Program-made: the position numbers and the translations under genes
The notes under the pieces: model-generated
What the model was told of the DNA's origin: nothing
The model's input: the letters and a program-made list of their open reading frames with translations, nothing else
The model's database searches: none
DNA from: Ilumatobacter sp.
GTDB lineage: Bacteria; Actinomycetota; Acidimicrobiia; Acidimicrobiales; Ilumatobacteraceae
Length of the DNA stretch: 10,961 bases
Assembly (NCBI GenBank): GCA_029263275.1
Contig: JAJCXU010000610.1
Span: 1-10,961 of the forward strand
Direction of reading: 5' to 3'
Shown here: piece after piece, positions 1 through 6,325 of the stretch
Layout: each line of letters starts with the position of its first letter
How positions within the stretch are numbered: the stretch's first letter is position 1

Positions 1-1
1 C

Positions 2-340
2 TGGCTGCCGATCCTCGGCACCGAGCCGTTCGTCAAGCCGCTGCAACGGCCGGTGAAGATCGTCTACCTCATCGGCGCCACGATCGCGCCGACGGTTCCC
101 GCGTCGTTCTTGACGTGGACCGAGACCGCGTTCTATCCGTCCTACGCCGAAGCACCACGACTGTGGGGAATCTCGCCGGTTGTCGACCTTCAGATCGCCG
201 GGGCGGTGATGAAGATCGGCGGTGGGATCATCTTGTGGAGCTTCATCATCGCGATCTTCGCCCGGTGGGCGACCAGCGAGTCGAGGATCGACCGTCCCCG
301 ACCGAAGCGCACCGCGCCAGCGCCGGAACGTGTCTCGTGA
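2..340 (+). CDS. ctaG: Cytochrome c oxidase assembly protein, CtaG/caa3 family (C-terminal part)
   Basis: The reading frame is open from the left edge to the stop at 340, so only the last 112 residues are present and the start lies outside the window. The visible part has two hydrophobic segments separated by a loop that reads FYPSYAEAPRLWGISPVVD, followed by LQIAGAVMKIGGG. This Y-P-x-Y-A, (G)xSPxxDxQxAG and M-x-x-GGG order is the C-terminal signature of the CtaG_Cox (caa3_CtaG) membrane family. Members are multi-pass membrane proteins needed for assembly of heme-copper oxidases, probably in copper delivery. The protein ends in a short basic, proline-rich tail predicted to be cytoplasmic. A GTG at 53 is only an internal valine codon: the family signature continues upstream of it. 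The cytochrome oxidase subunit I gene at the other end of the window fits this role. I am confident of the family and less sure of the exact biochemical job. Confidence 0.85.
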   Translation, partial: WLPILGTEPFVKPLQRPVKIVYLIGATIAPTVPASFLTWTETAFYPSYAEAPRLWGISPVVDLQIAGAVMKIGGGIILWSFIIAIFARWATSESRIDRPRPKRTAPAPERVS

Positions 341-424
341 GCCCTGGACATCGGCCGTTCCGTCTGTGTGGCTTCAGGAGTGCCTCGAGTTCCGTCGGCA
401 CGCCGCAAACATGTCACCCACGAA

Positions 425-456
425 CTGACATCTGATCGCAACACAACCGTTATATT
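425..456 (+). promoter_or_regulatory. Candidate promoter of the M23 peptidase gene, leaderless or nearly so
   Basis: A TATATT hexamer at 451-456 stands out in otherwise GC-rich DNA and matches the -10 consensus at five of six positions. CTGACA at 425-430 matches the -35 consensus at five of six, but the 20-bp spacer is longer than the usual 16-18. A transcript starting 6-8 nt after the -10 would begin around 463-464, only three or four bases before the ATG at 467. No Shine-Dalgarno sequence is present, so the message would be leaderless or almost so, a common arrangement in actinobacteria. Confidence 0.4.
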
Positions 457-466
457 TTCAGCAGTC

Positions 467-1777
467 ATGGGAAGCAGCGGGCGGAGCGGATCGGGCAATA
501 GTTGGTTGTGTACGGCGGCGGCTGTGTCGCTGACCCTCATGCTGGCCGTCGCACGCCCCTCGGTGGCTGATGCCGACCACGGCGGCTCAGCAGCACAAGA
601 TGCGGCCGCTGAGATCCAGGCGGCACGAGACCGCGCCGACGCCGCGGCCCAAGCGCTCTTCGACAAGGAATCCGAGATCGACCAACTGGAGGTCTCCATT
701 TCCACCGCAACGGTCGAACTTGCGCAGATCGAGGGCGAGGCGGAAGAGATGCGTGAAGGTCTCGAATATCAGGCCGTGCGCCAGTTCGTCGGCGCTGGCC
801 CGACCAGCTTTCCGTTGCTGATCGATCTGGAGGACGCGAACGACTCGCTCAGCGCCGGCGTGTACGGTTCGATCGGGAGCGAGACCGCCAACGTGGATCT
901 CGACGATTTCGATGCCGTGATGACCGAGGTCGACGAGCAACGCGACTCGTTGGAGTCTCAACGCGACGATGCCGAAGAGGCGACCCGGACGTATGCCGCC
1001 CTCCAGGAAACAGCCGAGTCCGAGGTCGAGTTGTTGGGTGAGATCGAGGCGCAACGTCTCCAGGACGAAGCGGTGCAGCACGAACTCGACGAGCAGCAAC
1101 GCCAACGCGAAGAACGCGAACGACTCGAGCGTGAAGCTGCCGACGAGGCGGCGGCAGCTGCGGCGCCGTCACCCGTCGCGACGCTGGCTGCAGCACCCGC
1201 ACCGGTTCCAGAAGCCGACTCACCACTGCCCGACCAGTCACCGCCTGCGACCACGGATCCGCCCGCACCAACACCGACAACACCACCTACACCCACCCCG
1301 ACGACGCCAACGGAGCCGGCCCCCACGCCGGCACCTGAGCCAAGCACGCCGGCGACCGTGCCGCCGACCCCACCGCCCGATGACGCGGGGAGCAATCTGG
1401 CGTGTCCGATCGCCGGGCCGCGTTCTTTCGCCGACACCTGGGGAGCATCGCGATCTGGCGGTCGCAGCCACGAGGGCGTCGACATGATGTCGCCAGGCGG
1501 TACACCGCTGGTCGCGATGGAGGCTGGGCGAGTGGAGTTCAAGACAAACAACCTCGGCGGCAACACCGTGCGCCTGTACGGGGCGAGCGGTACGCGCTAC
1601 TACTACGCGCACCTCAGTAGTTGGGAGGGGTCGAGCCGATCTGTGGCGAAGGGTGAGGTCATCGGTTACGTCGGCAAGACTGGCAACACGTCGGCGAATC
1701 ATCTCCATCTTCAGGTCCACCCCGGTGGCGGCCAGGCCGTGAACCCGTACCCGTACGCACGGCGTGCGTGCGGATAG
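467..1777 (+). CDS. Secreted M23-family peptidase with coiled coil and Pro/Thr linker
   Basis: This is a predicted 436-residue exported zinc endopeptidase acting on peptidoglycan. An N-terminal signal peptide (hydrophobic stretch about 14-29, likely cleavage after SVADA near residue 36) decided the ATG at 467 over an upstream in-frame GTG at 368, which would bury the signal. Residues about 42-225 are a long, charged coiled coil rich in E, Q, R and A. Residues about 227-310 are an Ala then Pro/Thr-rich linker. The C-terminal M23 (LytM) domain follows, with the zinc motif HxxxD at 335-339 (HEGVD), the conserved YAH histidine at 382, and HLH at 412-414, so all catalytic ligands are present. The layout recalls EnvC/PcsB-like proteins, in which a coiled coil positions or activates a cell-division hydrolase, but here the active site looks intact. 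It seems to be a single-gene unit with its own promoter. The fold is sure; the cellular role is inferred. Confidence 0.9.
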   Translation: MGSSGRSGSGNSWLCTAAAVSLTLMLAVARPSVADADHGGSAAQDAAAEIQAARDRADAAAQALFDKESEIDQLEVSISTATVELAQIEGEAEEMREGLEYQAVRQFVGAGPTSFPLLIDLEDANDSLSAGVYGSIGSETANVDLDDFDAVMTEVDEQRDSLESQRDDAEEATRTYAALQETAESEVELLGEIEAQRLQDEAVQHELDEQQRQREERERLEREAADEAAAAAAPSPVATLAAAPAPVPEADSPLPDQSPPATTDPPAPTPTTPPTPTPTTPTEPAPTPAPEPSTPATVPPTPPPDDAGSNLACPIAGPRSFADTWGASRSGGRSHEGVDMMSPGGTPLVAMEAGRVEFKTNNLGGNTVRLYGASGTRYYYAHLSSWEGSSRSVAKGEVIGYVGKTGNTSANHLHLQVHPGGGQAVNPYPYARRACG

Positions 1778-1837
1778 TGGCGCAAGTTCCCGATCAGGCA
1801 TGGGAGAGCGTGGCCTGTATGCACGATGGACGAATGA

Positions 1838-1871
1838 CGACGGACGTGCGCTCACCGGGGCGAGTCCGTCG
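1838..1871 (+). terminator. Possible stem-loop between the M23 and TPR genes
   Basis: CGACGGAC at 1838-1845 and GTCCGTCG at 1864-1871 form a perfect 8-bp stem around an 18-nt loop, which can form a further small GCTC/GGGC helix. It lies 60 bases after the M23 stop. No T-run follows, so it is not a classical intrinsic terminator. It could be a U-less actinobacterial terminator, an mRNA-stability hairpin, or chance in GC-rich DNA. The remainder of the 126-bp gap holds a weak -10-like TACATT at 1874-1879 that could serve the TPR gene. Confidence 0.3.
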
Positions 1872-1903
1872 CGTACATTGCCTCGACTCCTGGTGATCCT
1901 GAG

Positions 1904-3280
1904 ATGCTCCTGAACCGATCTGCTCTTATGAAACGTCGCACTCGCATGATCGTTACGGCGAGCGTCCTGGCCGTCGCACTGATCGCCGTGGGAGCGTTTG
2001 GTGTGTCTCAGTTCTCGGAGTCGGATTCCGACGAGATCGAAGCGGACGCCGATGCCGAGGTGATCGCACCGAACGTGGTCGCCGGCGCCGCCGGCCCGCC
2101 CGCCGCCACGCTCGACGGCCTCGTCGAACAGCTTCTCGTCCGCGTCGAAGCTGTTCCGGGTGACCACGTCGCTTGGGCCACGCTCGGTATCGCTTACGTG
2201 CAACAGGCTCGTGTGGTCGCCGACCCGTCGCTGTTCCCGCGTGCTCAGGCTGCGCTCGAGGAGTCGTTCGCCGTCGAGCCCGACGACAACTTCCTCGCCT
2301 ACGCGGGGCGCTCGGTGCTCGCATCGGGCCGCCACAGGTTCGCCGACGCGAAGACCGAAGCCGAGCGCGGCCTGGAGATCAACTCGTTCAACCCGATCCT
2401 GTGGGGTGCGTTGAGCGATGCCCAACTCCAGCTCGGCGAATACGACGAGGCAGCGGCCTCGGTCGACCGGATGATCGAACTGTCGCCCGACACGTCGTCG
2501 TTCAGCCGGGCGTCCTACATCGCCGAACTGAACGGTGACGTCAGTGGGGCCACCACGCTGATGCAACAGGCGCTCGATGACGCCGGCTCTCCCACCGATC
2601 GCGCCTTCGCGCTCACGATCCTCGGTGATCTGGCGTTCAATGCGGGCGAACCAGGTGACGCCTTGACCCTGTACAACCAGGCTCGCGACGCCGCTCCCGA
2701 CGATGCCGCAGCGTTGTACGGCAAGGCTCGGACCGAGGCGGCGCTCGGCCAGAACCAGACGGCGCTCGACCACTACGCCGAACTCGTCGAGGCGTCGCCC
2801 GAACCGTCGTACCTCGTGGCCTACGGCAAACTGCTCGAGTCACTCGGGCGCACGGAGGAGGCCGAACAGCAGTATGCGGTGGTCAACGCGGTACTCGCGC
2901 TGTTCGAGGAGAACGGCGTGGAGAACGACGCTGCGCCGGTGCTCTTCCTCGCCGACCACGACGAACCCGAACGCGCACTGCGCGAAGCAGAACGGGCGAT
3001 CGCGGTGCGACCGTTCCTCGCGATGCACGACGCCCACGCGTGGTCGCTCTACGCCAACGGTCGCTACGACGACGCCCTCGAAGCGAGTGAACAAGCGTTG
3101 CAATTGGGCACCCCGAACGCGCAGTTCCATTTCCATGCCGGGATGATCAAGCTCGCCCTCGGCGACGAGGACGGCGCACGCACCGACCTGGAACGCGCGC
3201 TCGAGATCAACCCGTTCTTCGACCCGCTCGACGTGCCGATCGCCGAATCCGCTCTGGCCGAACTTGGCGCAGCAACGTGA
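1904..3280 (+). CDS. Membrane-anchored tetratricopeptide repeat (TPR) protein
   Basis: A predicted 458-residue protein. The basic N-terminus (KRRTR) and one hydrophobic segment at about 15-36 form a signal anchor, or an uncleaved signal, that places the rest outside the cytoplasm. It is followed by a very acidic stretch (about 38-52, rich in D, E and S) and then helical TPR repeats across residues about 73-438. The clearest units are at 164-197, 232-266, 267-300, 374-402 and 405-438, each with the usual A/G-x-x-x-A spacing and a closing P. The start at 1904 is supported by GGTGATC at 1892-1898, which matches the 3' part of the Shine-Dalgarno consensus; the ATG at 1928 has no such site. TPRs are protein-binding scaffolds, so a role in assembling an extracytoplasmic complex is plausible but not shown. 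The downstream apbE-like gene starts 85 bases later on the same strand, so the two may be co-transcribed. Confidence 0.85.
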   Translation: MLLNRSALMKRRTRMIVTASVLAVALIAVGAFGVSQFSESDSDEIEADADAEVIAPNVVAGAAGPPAATLDGLVEQLLVRVEAVPGDHVAWATLGIAYVQQARVVADPSLFPRAQAALEESFAVEPDDNFLAYAGRSVLASGRHRFADAKTEAERGLEINSFNPILWGALSDAQLQLGEYDEAAASVDRMIELSPDTSSFSRASYIAELNGDVSGATTLMQQALDDAGSPTDRAFALTILGDLAFNAGEPGDALTLYNQARDAAPDDAAALYGKARTEAALGQNQTALDHYAELVEASPEPSYLVAYGKLLESLGRTEEAEQQYAVVNAVLALFEENGVENDAAPVLFLADHDEPERALREAERAIAVRPFLAMHDAHAWSLYANGRYDDALEASEQALQLGTPNAQFHFHAGMIKLALGDEDGARTDLERALEINPFFDPLDVPIAESALAELGAAT

Positions 3281-3365
3281 GCGGCTCGCAGCTCGCCGTC
3301 AACCTCGCACCAGCGCATGCATCGATGCGGTCGTCGAGCGGCAACTGACCAGCAACGCCCGGCAC

Positions 3366-4388
3366 ATGTCTGACGTCTCGCCGGATTCGGCAACCCGCCT
3401 CATCGCACACGTCGCAGAGAACATCTCGGTCGATGTCGGGTCCGGCGACCCTGCGAACGCCGTGCGCGCCGACGAGATGATCCGCTATGAAATCTCCCGG
3501 CTCGAGCAGACGTTCAGAGTTGGCAACGATGCAAGCATGCTGAATCGTTGGGTCGCCGATCCGTCGACGCACACGACCGACGAATTCGACCGTCTCCTCG
3601 CCGCCGGCGTTGGATGGCAGCGAATGAGCCGGGGCGCTTTCAACGTCAGCATGCGCCGGCTTCGAGATCTCTGGGACCGTGCCGCCGCTGCCGGCTGCCA
3701 GCCCAGCCCGGGCGAACTGCACGAAGCGGTCGAGGACATCGCCGATGCGCCGTACCACTTCGAGGCCGACACGCTGCGACAACTCCGTGACTGCAGCGCG
3801 ATCGACCTCGATGCGATCGTTCCTGGTTTCGTGATCGACATCGCCGTCGACAAGGCAATGCGAGCCTTTGATCTCGGCGCCGTGACGGTGAGTACCCGCA
3901 ACCGAACGCTTCACCGCTCGGCCGCCGACACACGCAGGTCTGGCACAGCTTTCGTCGAGTGCTTCGGTGGCTCGGGAGTGTTTCTGCAGAACGCCACACT
4001 CACTCTCCTCGGCCCCACCCACGCCTCAAACTCAAGGCGGCCCGACGACGTTCTTGACCCGCTGACGGGAAGGCGCGTGTCGAACACCATCTCGGTCGCC
4101 GTCACCGCTCCAGACGCCGTCACCGCAGATGCCGTTGCGACAGCGGTTCGAGTCATGTCGACAGCAGATGGGCTGGACTTCGTCCGCCGATTGAACCAGC
4201 CCCCAGTGGCGCGGCACCCGAGCGAGTTCACCGCTGGAATCACGGCGGGGCCGATCCGATGTCTGATTCTCGATTCGCAACGCTGCGTTCACGACTCCGA
4301 CGCGCACGGTGGGTCGTCGCCGGAGTCCCGGCCGCTCCGTGCCAGACGCATCAACTCAGCGCGCCCGTCCCGGCTTCTCCGGTGGTGA
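3366..4388 (+). CDS. Divergent ApbE-family (FAD:protein FMN transferase-like) protein
   Basis: A predicted 340-residue protein that follows the ApbE domain in outline. A region at about 42-62 reads E-x-x-R-L-E-x-x-F then S-x-x-N. IDLDAIVPGFVID at 146-158 corresponds to the family's VDLGGIAKGYAVD. DVLDPLTG at 228-235 corresponds to HIIDPRTG. DAVTADAVATA at 250-260 is the Mg-binding D...T motif and is well kept. ApbE enzymes attach FMN from FAD to a threonine of exported flavoproteins. Here the Lys of AKG is Pro, the NAGGD FAD-contact motif after it is absent, and the His before IDP is Asp, so activity is doubtful. No lipobox or signal peptide is visible. The last 27 residues are basic and unlike the family. 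I chose ATG 3366; the TTG at 3264 would overlap the TPR gene and add an arginine-rich, non-family leader. No good ribosome binding site is visible for either. The 3' end overlaps a convergent ORF. Confidence 0.7.
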   Translation: MSDVSPDSATRLIAHVAENISVDVGSGDPANAVRADEMIRYEISRLEQTFRVGNDASMLNRWVADPSTHTTDEFDRLLAAGVGWQRMSRGAFNVSMRRLRDLWDRAAAAGCQPSPGELHEAVEDIADAPYHFEADTLRQLRDCSAIDLDAIVPGFVIDIAVDKAMRAFDLGAVTVSTRNRTLHRSAADTRRSGTAFVECFGGSGVFLQNATLTLLGPTHASNSRRPDDVLDPLTGRRVSNTISVAVTAPDAVTADAVATAVRVMSTADGLDFVRRLNQPPVARHPSEFTAGITAGPIRCLILDSQRCVHDSDAHGGSSPESRPLRARRINSARPSRLLRW

Positions 4389-4685
4389 GGCCCTGGTAGC
4401 GGTGCTGTCGCCAGCCCGAAGTGTGCCACGGGTATCGCCGTAGAAGCAGAGACCCTGGATCGGGAAGCGTTCCATTCGAACGGACCCGCCATTGTTCGTG
4501 TTCGGGTTGAAGATGCCGACGCTGCCGGACCCGAGTCGCAGGATCCTGGCGCCCCGCTCGGTCACGACGAATTGACATGACGAGGTAGCCAAAGAGATCA
4601 GATCATTGAGCACCGGCGACTGGGCACGACCCAGTCGCCGGCCGATCGCTCGGAACGACTCATCGAGGGCGAGCCGCCTCGCCAT
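4356..4685 (-). CDS. Small hypothetical protein at the end of the metal-efflux operon
   Basis: An ATG at 4685 opens a 109-residue frame with mostly G/C third codon positions, unlike most shadow frames here. It begins 31 bases after the CDF gene stop and ends by overlapping the convergent apbE-like gene by 33 bases. The N-terminal third looks helical and charged (ARRLALDESFRAIGRRLGRA). The centre looks beta-rich with Gly, Asn and aromatic residues (GSGSVGIFNPNTNNGG, then FPIQGLCFYGDTRG). The last 20 residues are low-complexity and basic. I recognise no family, signal peptide or membrane segment. No convincing Shine-Dalgarno site precedes the ATG. It could be a real small gene, or the remnant of a longer one whose 5' part has been replaced by the CDF gene. 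If it is not a gene, positions 4389-4716 are a 328-base stretch with nothing else I can identify. Confidence 0.42.
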   Translation of the reverse strand: MARRLALDESFRAIGRRLGRAQSPVLNDLISLATSSCQFVVTERGARILRLGSGSVGIFNPNTNNGGSVRMERFPIQGLCFYGDTRGTLRAGDSTATRASPPEKPGRAR

Positions 4686-4716
4686 GCTGATCTGGCGAGT
4701 TCGTGTCCGGGCCCTG

Positions 4717-5361
4717 TCAGGCCGTGACGTGTGTCGACTCCTCGTCAGCTTGCGCCAACTCGGCGCAAGCGTCGCGGAGCACATCTCGAGCTGTTCGGAG
4801 GAACAACACCGAGATCGCAACGCCGACGACCACGTCGGGCCAGACACTGTCGAATTGCCAGACCGCCACCGCAGCTGCGAGCACCGCCGCATTGGCGATC
4901 AGGTCGTTGCGCGAACACAGCCACGTCGACGTCATGTTGATGTCGTCGGAGCGATGCCGCCACAGAAGCGCGAACGCCCACGTGTTGCCGGCGAGCGCAA
5001 CGAGCCCCATCAGCGCCATCGCGTCTGCGACCGGTGGCGTACCGTCGATGGCACGCCACGCCGCTTGTCCCAGCACGACGAGACCGAACGCGAGCTGTAC
5101 GACACCTTTGGACAACGCTGCGCGCGCACGCCACCTCATACCGCGGTGCAGCACCCACAGGCTGAATGCGTAGACGAACGCGTCGCCGAGCATGTCGAGT
5201 GAATCGGCGAGCAGCGCCGTCGAGCGTGCCCACCAGCCGACGCCGAACTCCACCACGAAGAGCACGGCGTTGATCCCGAGGACGGTCCACAGCACCGTCC
5301 GCTGGCGGTCGCGCAGCGCAACGAGTGCGTCGTCGTCAGCATCACAGCACCCAGCACTCAT
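4717..5361 (-). CDS. Cation diffusion facilitator (CDF) family metal transporter, short form
   Basis: A 214-residue membrane protein with about six hydrophobic segments (roughly 22-43, 48-70, 84-103, 111-133, 152-170, 175-188). CDF proteins export divalent metals such as Zn, Co, Cd or Fe in exchange for protons. The TM2 signature is LADSLDMLGDA at 51-61, giving the pair D56/D60 where many CDFs have HxxxD. TM5 has SRNDLIAN at 150-157, giving D153/N157, so the predicted metal site is DD-DN without histidine. The N-terminus has a CC pair (residues 5-6) followed by acidic residues, a possible metal-sensing tip. It stops after the last membrane segment plus about 25 residues, so the cytoplasmic C-terminal dimerisation domain of the usual ~300-residue CDF is missing. 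Its ATG overlaps the PAP2 stop (ATGA, 5358-5361), which implies translational coupling with the ATPase-PAP2 operon. The family is sure; the metal is unknown. Confidence 0.88.
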   Translation of the reverse strand: MSAGCCDADDDALVALRDRQRTVLWTVLGINAVLFVVEFGVGWWARSTALLADSLDMLGDAFVYAFSLWVLHRGMRWRARAALSKGVVQLAFGLVVLGQAAWRAIDGTPPVADAMALMGLVALAGNTWAFALLWRHRSDDINMTSTWLCSRNDLIANAAVLAAAVAVWQFDSVWPDVVVGVAISVLFLRTARDVLRDACAELAQADEESTHVTA

Positions 5362-6302
5362 CGAGATGAGTCTCTCATCGTCGGATCCTTTCGACGACCT
5401 GTACCCGGCGTGCGGATCTCGAAGCGATCGATTTTCCCTGCGATCGTGATCTGCTCGTCGTTACGGGTGCGGGCCGCTCCGAACACGAGGGTGCAGATCG
5501 CGAACCAGGCCCAGCCGATGATTGCACCGATGATGACATCGGTCGTCCAGTGGACACCCAGTGCGACGCGCGTGCCGGCGACGATCACTCCGATCGCCGC
5601 GGCGAGACCGTACAGAACCGCCCGGAAGGCTTTCGAGCGTCGGCGGCCGAGCAGGAAGGCCACACACGCCCACGCAGCAGCCCCGGCAACGGCGTGCCCG
5701 GACGGGAACGAGGTGCCGGAGAAGCCTGTGAGGTTCGCCAGATCGGGTCGAGCGCGCTCGACGATCCACTTGATCGAGTTCGACACGAGGAACTGGCCGA
5801 TCATCGTCGCGACCACGTACAACGGGACCGCCCACCGACGATCCCGACTCACTGCGATCGCGGTGACGACGACGGCACCGATCAGGACGTACTCGGTGCC
5901 ACCGAACTTGCTCAGCTCTCGCATCAACATCGTGCCCGAATCGGTCGCGTTCTTTGCGGCCCACTCGGCGATCGGCGTGTCCGCGCGAACGAGTCCGATC
6001 TCGTTTCGGACCATTAACAAGAAGATCCCGACCAGGGTGCCGACGAACACGACGATCACAAACGCGAGCGCAAGAGCTTCAACCGCTGCGGGCGCAGTGT
6101 CTCGCGGGGCGAGACGGGCGAGGCGAAGAACGACCGGGTGCTCGGCGAGATACCGCCGAATCATTGCCCGATCGAGATCGACGGGGTCGTCGCCGGACGC
6201 CCCTCGAACGGCTATAAGTATTGCGACGAGTAGTCCGGCGGCGACACCGACGCCGACGACGGTGAGCGCAACAGCTCCGATTTCAGACAACTCGCTCCTC
6301 AC
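5358..6302 (-). CDS. PAP2-superfamily membrane phosphatase
   Basis: A 314-residue multi-pass membrane protein of the type 2 phosphatidic acid phosphatase / undecaprenyl-pyrophosphatase superfamily. All three catalytic motifs are present: K-x6-RP at 178-186 (KWIVERARP), PSGH at 200-203, and R-x5-H-x3-D at 245-255 (TRVALGVHWTTD). The first motif position before R is Thr instead of Ser, a tolerated change. Hydrophobic segments lie at about 10-32, 75-98, 137-152, 158-173, 205-218, 227-243 and 255-275, with a short basic cytoplasmic tail. Family members dephosphorylate lipid phosphates or isoprenyl pyrophosphates on the outer face of the membrane. The gene sits 20-odd bases after the ATPase stop and overlaps the CDF start by ATGA, so it belongs to a metal-efflux operon, an unusual partner. 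Start choice is open: TTG 6305, GTG 6302, or TTG 6290 with GAGGAG four bases upstream. The true substrate cannot be told from sequence. Confidence 0.9.
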   Translation of the reverse strand: MRSELSEIGAVALTVVGVGVAAGLLVAILIAVRGASGDDPVDLDRAMIRRYLAEHPVVLRLARLAPRDTAPAAVEALALAFVIVVFVGTLVGIFLLMVRNEIGLVRADTPIAEWAAKNATDSGTMLMRELSKFGGTEYVLIGAVVVTAIAVSRDRRWAVPLYVVATMIGQFLVSNSIKWIVERARPDLANLTGFSGTSFPSGHAVAGAAAWACVAFLLGRRRSKAFRAVLYGLAAAIGVIVAGTRVALGVHWTTDVIIGAIIGWAWFAICTLVFGAARTRNDEQITIAGKIDRFEIRTPGTGRRKDPTMRDSSR

Positions 6303-6325
6303 CAATCAGAGTGGGCCGCACCGAC

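Noticed and set aside
1190..1390. Apparent short repeats in the M23 gene, checked as a repeat array or CRISPR
   Set aside because: They are degenerate Pro/Thr codons of a protein linker, with no constant repeat-spacer spacing.
1238..2773. 511-codon minus-strand open frame
   Set aside because: It spans the M23 domain, the intergenic gap and the TPR gene in antisense, which no real gene would do here; no recognisable domain.
3264..3365. TTG start giving the apbE-like protein 34 extra residues
   Set aside because: The extension overlaps the TPR gene, is arginine-rich, lacks a signal peptide or ribosome binding site and has no family match.
4606..5202. 198-codon plus-strand frame opposite the CDF gene
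   Set aside because: Antisense shadow of a clear membrane transporter; Arg/His-rich with no family signal.
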